DNA from: Agathobacter sp.
GTDB lineage: Bacteria > Bacillota > Clostridia > Lachnospirales > Lachnospiraceae
NCBI GenBank assembly: GCA_022775045.1
Contig: JALFLB010000002.1
Span: forward strand, 53,450 to 117,449
DNA length: 64,000 bases
Direction: 5' to 3'
Part shown: positions 42,687 to 51,995 of the stretch, in pieces
Numbering within the stretch: the stretch's first letter is position 1
Layout of the letters: the number at the start of each line of letters is the position of its first letter
Notes under the pieces: model-generated
The model's input: only the letters and a program-made list of their open reading frames with translations
The model's database searches: none
What the model was told of the DNA's origin: nothing
Made by a program: the position numbers and the translations under genes

Positions 42687-43379
42687 CTACTCCTCACGTG
42701 GATCGATAATCTTAACTGCATCATCCACGCGACCGTACTGACCTTTTGCCTTCTCCCAAGCGGTGTTTGGATCATCACCCTTCTTGATAAAGTCAGTCAT
42801 CTTTCCAAGAGAAACGAACTGGTAACCAATTACCTCATTATTCTCGTCAAGAGCGATACCTGTTACATATCCCTCAGCCATCTCGAGATAACGAACACCC
42901 TTCTCCTTGGTTGCATACATTGTACCAACCTGAGAACGAAGTCCCTTTCCCAAATCCTCAAGACCTGCACCAACAGCAAGTCCATCATCAGAGAATGCAG
43001 ACTGTGTACGTCCGTATACGATCTGTAAGAAAAGTTCTCTCATAGCTGTGTTGATTGCATCACAAACTAAGTCTGTATTTAAAGCTTCCAGAATTGTCTT
43101 ACCCTGTAAGATCTCAGCTGCCATTGCTGCGGAATGTGTCATACCAGAGCAGCCGATGGTCTCAACCAGTGCCTCCTCAATGACACCATTCTTAACATTG
43201 AGAGAGAGCTTGCACGCACCCTGCTGTGGTGCACACCAGCCGACACCGTGTGTAAATCCTGAAATATCCTCAATTTTCTTGGAATGAACCCACTTTCCCT
43301 CTTCCGGGATAGGAGCTGGCTCATGCTTTGCGCCCTTAGCAACTGGACACATGTTTTCAACTTCCTTTGTGTAAATCAT
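42687..43379 (-). CDS. NifU/IscU-like iron-sulfur scaffold homolog
   Basis: 230 residues. The N-terminal 120 residues carry a NifU-N-like core with CAPQQGACKLSLNV and the ETIGCSGMTHSAAMAAEIL segment, where GCSG matches the conserved scaffold Cys; the C-terminal region (GYVTGIALDENNEVIGYQFVSLGK) is specific to this group. AAAGGAG precedes the first ATG. No cysteine desulfurase (IscS/SufS) is nearby, so it may serve the GGGtGRT protein rather than general cluster assembly. Confidence 0.82.
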   Translation of the reverse strand: MIYTKEVENMCPVAKGAKHEPAPIPEEGKWVHSKKIEDISGFTHGVGWCAPQQGACKLSLNVKNGVIEEALVETIGCSGMTHSAAMAAEILQGKTILEALNTDLVCDAINTAMRELFLQIVYGRTQSAFSDDGLAVGAGLEDLGKGLRSQVGTMYATKEKGVRYLEMAEGYVTGIALDENNEVIGYQFVSLGKMTDFIKKGDDPNTAWEKAKGQYGRVDDAVKIIDPREE

Positions 43380-43409
43380 CTTAAGACTCCTTTCGCATGT
43401 GAATTGTAT

Positions 43410-43429
43410 ATGATAAACTTCGTTATCAT
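43410..43429. promoter_or_regulatory. Inverted repeat upstream of the Fe-S scaffold-like gene
   Basis: ATGATAA (43410-43416) and TTATCAT (43423-43429) are exact inverted repeats with a six-base spacer, 31 bases upstream of the start codon. TGATAA half-sites are also the units of Fur-type boxes, though their spacing is different. Could be an operator or a leader hairpin. Confidence 0.45.
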
Positions 43430-43508
43430 TCCGACATACCGCTAATATTTTTGCATATTTTTTTTAATAAGTCTAGAGTAAATTCGGTTTTTTTTCATTT
43501 TCCTTATA

Positions 43509-44189
43509 TTATTGCTCTTTCAGGACCACATGCTGCGCATCCTTATAGATATGTCCGGCAGGAATCACCCCCCTGACAGAAGAAAGGGGATAAACACTGC
43601 AACCGCGTCCGATTACCGTTCCCGGATTGAGAACCGAATTACATCCCACCTCAACATAATCACCAAGCATTGCTCCAAATTTTTTAAGTCCAGTTTCAAT
43701 TTCTTCTCCAGAGTCCCGCTTATCCTTCACAACAACAAGTGTTTTATCAGACTTTACGTTGGAAGTAATAGAACCGGCCCCCATATGGGATTTATAACCA
43801 AGAATCGAATCTCCCACATAATTATAATGCGGTACCTGCACATTATTAAAAATAATATCATTTTTAATTTCTGTGGAATTTCCGATTACAGAACTCTTTC
43901 CAATAATTGCACTTCCACGAATAAAAGCGCAATGGCGAATTTCTGCATCCTCGTCAATAATTAAAGGTCCATTTAAACAGGCGGTCGGGGCAATCTTTGC
44001 AGTCTTTGCCACCCAGATTTCCTCACCACGCTGTTCAAAACGCTCCTGATCAAGCGTAGGTCCCAACGTACGAATAAAATCACTGATTCCTTTAAGCGCT
44101 TCCCACGGATAAGTAAACTGAGCGAGGTACTCTCCCGCAATGGTCTGTGTCAGGTCATACATATTTACAATCTTCGCATTATCCATCAT
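43509..44189 (-). CDS. Left-handed beta-helix nucleotidyltransferase/acyltransferase-like protein
   Basis: 226 residues. From about residue 60 the sequence shows hexapeptide repeats (KTAKIAPTACLNGPLIIDEDAEIRHC, IIGKSSVIGNSTEI, VIGRGCSVYPLSSV). The first 60 residues are helical. It resembles GlmU-like C-terminal domains annotated as UDP-N-acetylglucosamine pyrophosphorylase, but lacks the N-terminal uridylyltransferase domain (no GTRM motif), so only the acyltransferase-like fold is supported. Substrate unknown. Confidence 0.75.
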   Translation of the reverse strand: MMDNAKIVNMYDLTQTIAGEYLAQFTYPWEALKGISDFIRTLGPTLDQERFEQRGEEIWVAKTAKIAPTACLNGPLIIDEDAEIRHCAFIRGSAIIGKSSVIGNSTEIKNDIIFNNVQVPHYNYVGDSILGYKSHMGAGSITSNVKSDKTLVVVKDKRDSGEEIETGLKKFGAMLGDYVEVGCNSVLNPGTVIGRGCSVYPLSSVRGVIPAGHIYKDAQHVVLKEQ

Positions 44190-44230
44190 TAATCTCCTTT
44201 TATAAATCTGCTTTTTATATATTTTTCTTA

Positions 44231-47200
44231 TTAAACGTATCCGTTCCCTTGATTTCTCTTGCTTTGTGGCTCTGCCGCTTCCAGTTGGATCGGCATCTCT
44301 TCAAGTTCCTCATAGAACGGCCGCTCCTCCTGCTTTTTTGACGTCTCCCCTGGATTGTCAAAATCAAAAGAAATCTGTTCATTCTCGTACTTCAAGCAGG
44401 CATCAAAAACATTGCCAGCTTTAGAGGTAAAACCAATCACCTTGTTCTTTGTCTTTCCTGTCGTCAAAAGCTCCTGCATGATTTTCTCGGACAACTCCAC
44501 CTTTGCGACTGTGTGCCACACCTGAAATCCGCACTCACATTCATAGCGCCACTGACTCTTCATCAGTAACTTTCCACATTTTGGACAAACGACTTTTGTC
44601 GGAACCGGCTTGGGCTTTTCCGGAAAGTCAAAAGTAATATCGCCATCCTCCGTCAGTTTGAGTGGAGCATCAAATTTCATTCCTGTCTTGGCGACAAAGC
44701 CTTCTATTACATCCGTCTTTCTACGAATCAGAAGTTCTTTCAGCTGCGCCTCCTTAATTTTGACACTTGCAATCTTCCCAACCATAAAGTTGCAGCTTTC
44801 CTTATCATCCTTGCGATGATTTTCACATGCAAAGCCAAATGGTGTGACCACAATAGCACCACCACACTTTGGACAGGTGACATCCTTGACTTTCTTCGGT
44901 TCCACATTATTAAAATCAAATTTCAGTCCAGTGACTTTTCCCAACTCATCTTTAGCCAATGCTACACGAGCATCAAATCGCTTTCCGTTCTTCGACTTAA
45001 ATCCCCGCATTGTCTCCGTGATACCATCTGTCAGCAATTGACGCACCTGCGTCTCGGAGAATGACTTGTCCGCCATCTTTCCAATAGAAAATCGACAGCT
45101 CTGTTCATCCCCCGGCTTATAATTTGCACAGCCATAACCAAAAGAAGTCGCGACAATCGCCCCTCCGCAAATCGGGCACTTTACATCTTTAACAACCTTC
45201 TGCTCTACATGCTCAAAATCAAACTGCACAGAAACCTTCCCGGCTTCATCTTTCTCCAATACCAGGCAGGCATCAAATTTCTTCCCGGTCTTCGATTTGA
45301 ATCCGCGAATCGTATCCGTTTTACCGTCTGTCAAAAGCTGCTTCAACTGTGCCACAGAGATCATCTTCCCGGCAATAGTTCCCACCGAAAACCGACAGCT
45401 CTTCTCATCTTCCGGATTGAAATTCATACAGCCGTAACCAAATGAAGTCTTCTTCATTTTCCCACCGCAGACCGGACACACAACATCTGCAATCAGTTCC
45501 GGCTCCACCTCAGAAAAATCAAACCCCACCGTTGTACGTCCACCCTCTTCTTTCTGAAGTTTCAGACAGGCATCAAACTTTTTCCCCGCTTTTGATTTGA
45601 ATCCGCGAATTGTCTTGGTATGACCACTCTCAAGTAATTCTTTGACCTGTTCCTCTGACAGCTGAACCCCAGCAATCTCACCAATATTAAAATTACATCC
45701 TGACTTATCATTTTTATAATTGCTGCAGCCATAACCGAATGGCGTTGTCACCATCTGTCCTCCACAAACGGGACAGACCACTCCAATCTTGCGTCTTGCA
45801 CCAGCACCACGCGCGTTTTTTCCTGCAAAATCGCTGATGTGTTCTGCCAGCTGTGGACGAATATTTTGTTCGATCATCTTCTGCGTCTCCGTTCGGATGA
45901 ACGCCTCCAGCTTATGGCGATAATCCCAGAAATCCACGGTTCCCTGTGTGATACCATCCAGTCCCTTTTCCCATGAGGCTGTCATCTTCGGATTCAGTAG
46001 CGCCGGGACCGTCATACTCACCACTTCGAACACCATCTCCCCAAGATTTTCCGGAGTAAGAATCTGAGTTTTCTTGTTTAGATTCAGATAGTGAATACGT
46101 ACCAGCTTTTTGATAATCTCCGCACGGGTTGCCGATGTTCCGATGCCGGAACCTTTAATCTGTTCCCGCAGTTCCTCGTCCTCAATGAGTTGCCCTGCAT
46201 TCTCCATTGCCAGGACCATAGAACCGGAGGTGTAACGCTTTGGCGGAGATGTTTTTCCTTCTTTTACACCATATCCATAAACCGGAATATCATCTCCGTT
46301 CTTTATTGTATCGGCAAGTGCAATCAGTGCCTGTGGATCTGTTGTCACCTCCTGTTCTTCCTCATCTTTATTGTATGCTCCGCCCGTCACACGATCAATG
46401 CCACGCTCGGAATTATTCGGATCATTTTTGTCCTTCTTCTTTGGAATTCCTGCAATTTCTAAATATCCTGGAGACTTTAACAGCTTCGCCGAAGCAAAAA
46501 ACTGTTCTGTTTTTTGCTCTGCTGCCACCGCAACAATAATCTTAACATTCTGATACTCTGCCGGTGGATAAAAAATACTTAAAAACCGACGGACAATAAG
46601 CTCAAATACCGCCTTTTGCAGAGAATTCAAAGAATTCAACTCTGTCAGCTGTCCTGTAGGAATAATCGCATAGTGATCCGTCACTTTGCTATCATCCGTG
46701 TACTGCGTCTTCGCAATATTGGCAAAAAGCTTTTTCTCCATAATTTTTTCTACAAAAGCAACGGTTGGCTCATATCCCCGCAGCCGACTGATATTCTTGT
46801 AAATCTCCTTTGCAACCGCACTCGAAAGAACACGCGCATCCGTTCTCGGATAGGTAGTCAGCTTTTTCTCATAAAGTTCCTGCGCCACCTGCAGCGTCTC
46901 ATCCGGACTGATTTTAAAACGCTTGGCACACTCCGCCTGCAGCTCTGCAAGATTAAACAGAAGAGGGGCCCTCTTCTTAGTCATCGTTTTCTCGATCGAT
47001 TGAACCGTTGCCTGTCGACCGTTCAGGCGTTCGATCAGCGCAAGCGCATCCTTCTCCTCCCTGAACCCATTCTCCTTATATAGAAGAGGCGATTCAAAAT
47101 AAGCGGACTGCTCCACAGCCTTCCATTCCCCTTCAATCTTTGCATCTGAGAATCTGCCAACCACGCGGTAAAACGGTGTCTCTTTAAAATTCCGAATCTC

Positions 47201-47854
47201 CCGCTCCCGGATTACAACCATTCCGAGCACGCAGGTCATCACACGCCCAACTGCGATTGGTGTATAAGTATTCGTTCCCGCCGCATTATTCAGAAGGCTT
47301 CCATACTTCACCGACATCACACGGGAAAAATTGATTCCCATTGCGTAATCCTCGATAGTTCGCATAATACCGGACTTCCCTAGATTGGCATAATCCGACA
47401 TCGGCTTTGCCTCGCGGATTCCACGCAGAATCTCCTCCTCCGTCTGGGAGTCAATCCACACCCGAAGCTCCTCCATTCCCTCTCGGACACCTCCAAAATT
47501 TCGGATATTCTCCTCGATGGTCTGTCCTTCTTTTCCGGCATCACCAGCCCAATAAACGCGATCAATATCTTCCCGCATCAGCATTCCGTGAACCACCTCA
47601 TATTGTCGGCTCACATCCTTGATCACATCATATTTATATTCTTCCGGCAGAAAAGGCAGATCCTCCAACCGCCATTTCTTATATTTCATATCATAGCTTT
47701 CCGGATAAACCAGACCAACCAGATGCCCCACACACCAGGTAATTACATATTCCTGATTTTCTATATAACCATCCTTTCGTCCACTGACGCCAAGCACTTT
47801 GGCAAACTCCTGCGCAACAGAAGGTTTCTCCGTTATGATTAATGATTTTCCCAT
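44231..47854 (-). CDS. topB: DNA topoisomerase III with five C-terminal zinc-binding repeats
   Basis: 1207 residues, far longer than usual TopB (about 700). The Toprim domain is at the N-terminus (SLIITEKPSVAQEFAKVLG and AGDAGKEGQTIEENI); the catalytic Tyr lies in KKLTTYPRTDARVLSS. After about residue 680 come five tandem units of 90-100 residues, each with CPxCGG, FGYGC, a Cys-x-F line and RGFKSKxGKKFDA, the Toprim-Crpt type; the fifth (CPKCGKLLMKSQW) is divergent. Type IA enzymes decatenate DNA. It follows the degenerate ATPase gene by 14 bases. Confidence 0.92.
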   Translation of the reverse strand: MGKSLIITEKPSVAQEFAKVLGVSGRKDGYIENQEYVITWCVGHLVGLVYPESYDMKYKKWRLEDLPFLPEEYKYDVIKDVSRQYEVVHGMLMREDIDRVYWAGDAGKEGQTIEENIRNFGGVREGMEELRVWIDSQTEEEILRGIREAKPMSDYANLGKSGIMRTIEDYAMGINFSRVMSVKYGSLLNNAAGTNTYTPIAVGRVMTCVLGMVVIREREIRNFKETPFYRVVGRFSDAKIEGEWKAVEQSAYFESPLLYKENGFREEKDALALIERLNGRQATVQSIEKTMTKKRAPLLFNLAELQAECAKRFKISPDETLQVAQELYEKKLTTYPRTDARVLSSAVAKEIYKNISRLRGYEPTVAFVEKIMEKKLFANIAKTQYTDDSKVTDHYAIIPTGQLTELNSLNSLQKAVFELIVRRFLSIFYPPAEYQNVKIIVAVAAEQKTEQFFASAKLLKSPGYLEIAGIPKKKDKNDPNNSERGIDRVTGGAYNKDEEEQEVTTDPQALIALADTIKNGDDIPVYGYGVKEGKTSPPKRYTSGSMVLAMENAGQLIEDEELREQIKGSGIGTSATRAEIIKKLVRIHYLNLNKKTQILTPENLGEMVFEVVSMTVPALLNPKMTASWEKGLDGITQGTVDFWDYRHKLEAFIRTETQKMIEQNIRPQLAEHISDFAGKNARGAGARRKIGVVCPVCGGQMVTTPFGYGCSNYKNDKSGCNFNIGEIAGVQLSEEQVKELLESGHTKTIRGFKSKAGKKFDACLKLQKEEGGRTTVGFDFSEVEPELIADVVCPVCGGKMKKTSFGYGCMNFNPEDEKSCRFSVGTIAGKMISVAQLKQLLTDGKTDTIRGFKSKTGKKFDACLVLEKDEAGKVSVQFDFEHVEQKVVKDVKCPICGGAIVATSFGYGCANYKPGDEQSCRFSIGKMADKSFSETQVRQLLTDGITETMRGFKSKNGKRFDARVALAKDELGKVTGLKFDFNNVEPKKVKDVTCPKCGGAIVVTPFGFACENHRKDDKESCNFMVGKIASVKIKEAQLKELLIRRKTDVIEGFVAKTGMKFDAPLKLTEDGDITFDFPEKPKPVPTKVVCPKCGKLLMKSQWRYECECGFQVWHTVAKVELSEKIMQELLTTGKTKNKVIGFTSKAGNVFDACLKYENEQISFDFDNPGETSKKQEERPFYEELEEMPIQLEAAEPQSKRNQGNGYV

Positions 47855-47868
47855 ATTCTCCCCAACAA

Positions 47869-49209
47869 TTACAACTCATTCATATCAATCAGTTCAAACC
47901 GTGTATCCTCTGCCGCACGCTGCAACAGATCCGGCTCAAAGGCCTTGGCAGAAAACAAATAAAAATGATCCGATTTAATCTTGGCTTTCTGCATTGTTTC
48001 ATACATATCTTCATACATCTGCATTGTCAATTGCGGCTTATCCCAATTACAAAGACAGACAATATTTCTACGGTCACTGCTCTGCGCAATAATATCAATA
48101 TTTCCGGTTTTTCCAACCCATGTTCCCATCTTATGAATTGGGAATGGTACACGCCCCAGCTGATTGAGAAGATATAAATATTCCATACAGACATCCCGGA
48201 AATAGCGGTTCAGATACGTATCCAGTCCCCCGGCAATATAACGATCATAAAATTCCGTTGCACTCAAAAGATAGAGATTCGAAAGATGTGGGAACACAAA
48301 CTTATACCAGAAATTAACAAACGTATCCTTAATCTGATAAATTCCCTTCTTTGCATTGTCCCATCCTCCGGTTTCAAAGGATACAACCTTCTCAACAATG
48401 TCAAAATGACTTAAATTTTTCATGTACACACTGATCTTAGCCCTTGAAAATCCGGTATAAAGAAATAAATCATTAAGCTTATTATATCCCTGCGCGATAG
48501 CAGACAAAATCGTATTATAAACGGACAACTCCCGCAATTCGGACGAAATCAGTCTCTGTGCCATATCAAACAGATAACCGCCCTCTGTCAATACCAGATT
48601 GCAGATATTCTCCTTGAAAGATATCCGCGGATTCCAGGCTTGCATATATCCCGGCACTCCACCGATTGCGCCATAAATCTTGATGCATTCACTGACCGGC
48701 AGGGAAGGGAATGCACGGACAACCTCGAGAAACTTGAAATCCCCGATTTTAATCATCCCGTCAATCTTCTTAGCAGCCTCCCCAAAAGTACATCCAAGCT
48801 CCTGTTCCACCCATACAATAGAGGATGACGCAAGAATAATAAAGACATGCCCCTGATAAAGACGCTCTGCTTTGAGCTTCAAAATGCTTTTTAAAAATGC
48901 TTCATCGCGTTTCAAAACAAACTGCGCCTCATCAATGACAATTACCAGCTTGGAGGCATCCTCACTCTCGATACTGCTAAAATACGCATCATAAGTATTC
49001 ATCTGGGGCTTTACCTGAAACTGACTGCCAATCTCCTCTCCCATCATTCGAAGCTGTTCCTGTGCAGACACCTGCCGGCAACGATAATAGAAGCATTTCT
49101 TGTCAGCGATAAATTCCTTAATCCGTGCTTCTTTTCTGCAATCCCTTCGCCCATATAAAACAACCAGCTGACTGCCCGGCTGTGCATAATAATTCGCAAG
49201 TTCGTTCAT
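47869..49209 (-). CDS. Degenerate archaeal-type ATPase with DUF234-like C-terminus
   Basis: 446 residues of the archaeal ATPase plus DUF234 family. The P-loop is broken: LYGRRDCRKEARI replaces the expected GRRRVGKTxLI, losing the last Gly and Thr/Ser, while Walker B (VIVIDEAQF) remains. In the C-terminal PD-(D/E)XK-like part, GNIDIIA keeps the Asp, but the expected GECKW reads CLCNW, losing Glu and Lys. The frame is otherwise intact, which points to a retained non-catalytic function. GAGGAAG precedes the ATG. Co-transcribed with topB. Confidence 0.82.
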   Translation of the reverse strand: MNELANYYAQPGSQLVVLYGRRDCRKEARIKEFIADKKCFYYRCRQVSAQEQLRMMGEEIGSQFQVKPQMNTYDAYFSSIESEDASKLVIVIDEAQFVLKRDEAFLKSILKLKAERLYQGHVFIILASSSIVWVEQELGCTFGEAAKKIDGMIKIGDFKFLEVVRAFPSLPVSECIKIYGAIGGVPGYMQAWNPRISFKENICNLVLTEGGYLFDMAQRLISSELRELSVYNTILSAIAQGYNKLNDLFLYTGFSRAKISVYMKNLSHFDIVEKVVSFETGGWDNAKKGIYQIKDTFVNFWYKFVFPHLSNLYLLSATEFYDRYIAGGLDTYLNRYFRDVCMEYLYLLNQLGRVPFPIHKMGTWVGKTGNIDIIAQSSDRRNIVCLCNWDKPQLTMQMYEDMYETMQKAKIKSDHFYLFSAKAFEPDLLQRAAEDTRFELIDMNEL

Positions 49210-49303
49210 AATACTTCCTCCGTTGTCGAACCGAAATCACACTATCAGAAATTATATCACACCTTAATTTTACCCGCAACTTATTTGTCAAAAGCATAAC
49301 AAA

Positions 49304-49336
49304 AGCCGCATCCCTGAACTCACTCAGAGATACGGC
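49304..49336 (-). terminator. Terminator of asd
   Basis: GCCGCATCCCTGA pairs with TCAGAGATACGGC with small bulges, flanked by an A-run and T-run. Confidence 0.8.
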
Positions 49337-49354
49337 AACTTTTTTGAATAATCT

Positions 49355-50446
49355 TTATTTTTTTGTGATATATCCCTGTGCCTTAAGAAGCTCTGCACAC
49401 AGCACAGCACCACCTGCAGCACCACGAACTGTATTGTGAGATAAACCGACAAACTTCCAATCGTATACGGTATCTTCTCTCAGACGACCAACTGAGATTC
49501 CCATTCCATGCTCAAAATTCACATCCATACCAACCTGTGGACGGTTATCCTCCTCCAGATACTGAATGAACTGCTTCGGAGCACTTGGAAGATTCAGTTC
49601 CTGCGGAACTCCACTATAATTTACCAGAGCCTCAATCAACTGTTCCTTGGTTGGCTTCTTCTTAAACTTAACGAATACAGCAGCTGTATGTCCGTTCAGA
49701 ACCGGGACACGAATACACTGACAGGTAATTACCGGAGACTCTGCCGGAACAATCTGCTTTTTCTCATCATCTACATGTCCCCAGATACGCAACGGCTCTT
49801 TCTCAGACTTTTCTTCCTCTCCACCGATATATGGAATAATATTTCCAACCATCTCCGGCCAATCCTTAAAGGTCTTGCCTGCACCGGAAATTGCCTGATA
49901 AGTAGTCGCAACAACCTCATAAGGCTCAAACTCCTTCCATGCAGTAAGTACCGGAGCATAACTCTGGATTGAACAGTTCGGCTTTACTGCGACGAAACCG
50001 CGTGTTGTGCCAAGACGCTCCTTCTGATACTTGATTACTTCCATATGCTGCGGATTAATCTCCGGCACAACCATTGGAACATCCGGTGTCCAGCGATGTG
50101 CGCTGTTATTTGAGACAACAGGAGTCTCTGTCTTTGCGTACTCTTCCTCAATCTTCTTGATTTCTTCCTTGGTCATATCCACTGCGGAAAAAACAAAATC
50201 AACCTGAGACGCAACCTGTTCAACTTCGTTTACGTTCATAACTACAATATTCTTAACAGCTTCCGGCATTGGAGTATCCATCTTCCAACGATCTCCAACA
50301 GCCTGCTCGTAAGTCTTTCCTGCGCTTCTCGGGCTTGCTGCGATTGTAGTAACCTCAAACCACGGATGATTCTCTAATAAAGAAATAAATCTCTGTCCTA
50401 CCATTCCTGTTCCACCAAGGATACCAACTTTCAACTTTTCACTCAT
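49355..50446 (-). CDS. asd: Aspartate-semialdehyde dehydrogenase (archaeal/fungal type)
   Basis: Reduces aspartyl phosphate to the semialdehyde, the branch point for lysine, methionine and threonine. The 363-residue protein has GILGGTGMVGQRFISLL for NADP, active Cys in VAVKPNCSIQSY, and GHVDDEKKQI. The sequence pattern belongs to the archaeal/fungal clade rather than the E. coli type. Stands alone with a promoter and terminator; thrC at 25981 is further along the pathway. Confidence 0.94.
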   Translation of the reverse strand: MSEKLKVGILGGTGMVGQRFISLLENHPWFEVTTIAASPRSAGKTYEQAVGDRWKMDTPMPEAVKNIVVMNVNEVEQVASQVDFVFSAVDMTKEEIKKIEEEYAKTETPVVSNNSAHRWTPDVPMVVPEINPQHMEVIKYQKERLGTTRGFVAVKPNCSIQSYAPVLTAWKEFEPYEVVATTYQAISGAGKTFKDWPEMVGNIIPYIGGEEEKSEKEPLRIWGHVDDEKKQIVPAESPVITCQCIRVPVLNGHTAAVFVKFKKKPTKEQLIEALVNYSGVPQELNLPSAPKQFIQYLEEDNRPQVGMDVNFEHGMGISVGRLREDTVYDWKFVGLSHNTVRGAAGGAVLCAELLKAQGYITKK

Positions 50447-50511
50447 TTTATTCTAATCTCCTCTGTTCTTCTTATGTCCGTGCTTGGCGAACATTTGTCT
50501 TCATAGCAAAT

Positions 50512-50540
50512 ATATTACTTGAATCGGCAACAAATTACAA
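50512..50540 (-). promoter_or_regulatory. Promoter of asd
   Basis: Minus-strand TTGTAA (50535-50540), 17 bases, TAATAT (50512-50517), 66 bases before the start codon. Confidence 0.45.
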
Positions 50541-50598
50541 GGAACAAACTATCTTAAATATATAAATATTTCAAGGTTTTTATGTGAAATATGCACAA

Positions 50599-51993
50599 TC
50601 AAAGTTCTTCCTGCCAGTCATTGGAAAGATAATCCTCATTGGCTGCAATCACACGCTCCATCGCTTCCTTCCCCGGAGCACCAATGGTCAGACGTTTATT
50701 CACACATGTCTCCATCGAAATAGCTTCATAAACATCCTCCTCAAACACAGGACTAAAAGATTTCAGTTCTTCAAGACTCATATCATCGATTGGGATATTC
50801 TTATCAATACAGTAAAGTACAATACGACCGATAATACCATGAGCATCCCGGAACGGTACTCCATGATTTACCAGATAATCCGCTGCATCTGTCGCATTTG
50901 TAAATCCATGGTTTGCGCTCTTCCTCATAACACCTTTATTAAACCGCAATGTATCAAGCATTCCGGTAAACAACGCGATACATCCCTTTGTAGTATCCAT
51001 CGCATCAAAAGAAAGCTCCTTATCCTCCTGCATATCCTTATTGTAAGCAAGCGGAATTCCCTTCATTGTAGTAAGCAGCGCCATCAACGCACCATACACA
51101 CGCCCTGTCTTACCTCGTACCAGCTCTGCAATATCCGGATTCTTTTTCTGCGGCATAATGCTGCTTCCGGTACTGTAAGCGTCATCAATCTCCACAAACT
51201 GATACTCATTGGAATTCCAAATAATGATTTCCTCACTGAAACGGCTCAGGTGCATCATAATAGTAGAAAGCGCAGATAAAAACTCAATCAAATAATCGCG
51301 GTCCGACACGCCATCCATACTGTTAAGCGTCGGTCCGTAAAAATCAAGAAGCTGTGCCGAATATTCACGATCCAGCGGGTATGTCGTCCCCGCAAGCGCT
51401 CCTGACCCAAGCGGACAATAATTCATACGCTCATAAATGTCTTTCATACGAAGACGGTCACGCTTAAACATCTCAAAGTATGCCCCCATATGATGTGCCA
51501 GCGTGATTGGCTGCGCCTTTTGCAAGTGGGTAAATCCCGGCATAATCGTCTCTGTGTTCTCCTTCATAATCCGAAGCAGTACCTGCAGCAGCTCCTTCAA
51601 CAATGCATCCGTCTCAAGGACCTGCGTTCTGGTATAAAGACGCATATCCAATGCAACCTGATCATTTCTGCTCCGGCCGGTATGCAGCTTTTTGCCGGTA
51701 TCCCCCAGACGATCAATCAGATTCGCCTCAACAAAACTATGAATATCCTCGTATTCGGAGGTAATGACGAGCTTTCCGCTCTCCACATCCTCTTTAATTT
51801 CATTTAAACATTTCACAATTGCCTGAGTCTCCTCCTGAGTGAGAATTCCCTGCTTCCCAAGCATAGTGACATGGGCGATCGAACCTGCAATATCCTGCTT
51901 ATAGAACTTCTGGTCAAATGAGATTGACGCATTAAAATTGTAAACTAACTGATCTGTCTCCTTGGTAAATCTTCCACCCCATAACTGAGCCAT
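50599..51993 (-). CDS. argH: Argininosuccinate lyase
   Basis: Last step of arginine synthesis: splits argininosuccinate to arginine and fumarate. The 464-residue protein has QLWGGRF at the N-terminus and the fumarase-superfamily signature [22 protein letters not shown] precedes the ATG at 51991-51993, which overlaps the queH stop region. argG is not adjacent. Fourth gene of the membrane protein-HD-queH-argH run. Confidence 0.96.
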   Translation of the reverse strand: MAQLWGGRFTKETDQLVYNFNASISFDQKFYKQDIAGSIAHVTMLGKQGILTQEETQAIVKCLNEIKEDVESGKLVITSEYEDIHSFVEANLIDRLGDTGKKLHTGRSRNDQVALDMRLYTRTQVLETDALLKELLQVLLRIMKENTETIMPGFTHLQKAQPITLAHHMGAYFEMFKRDRLRMKDIYERMNYCPLGSGALAGTTYPLDREYSAQLLDFYGPTLNSMDGVSDRDYLIEFLSALSTIMMHLSRFSEEIIIWNSNEYQFVEIDDAYSTGSSIMPQKKNPDIAELVRGKTGRVYGALMALLTTMKGIPLAYNKDMQEDKELSFDAMDTTKGCIALFTGMLDTLRFNKGVMRKSANHGFTNATDAADYLVNHGVPFRDAHGIIGRIVLYCIDKNIPIDDMSLEELKSFSPVFEEDVYEAISMETCVNKRLTIGAPGKEAMERVIAANEDYLSNDWQEEL

Positions 51994-51995
51994 AA

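Noticed and set aside
44231..46000. Tandem DNA repeats or a CRISPR-like array within topB
   Set aside because: The periodicity is at the protein level (about 95 residues, zinc repeats), with diverged DNA. No short identical repeats with unique spacers were found anywhere in the window.
46100..47700. Toprim motif GDAGKEG as loss of the catalytic DxD
   Set aside because: DAG in this position is normal in Firmicute TopB proteins, so I do not treat it as a defect.
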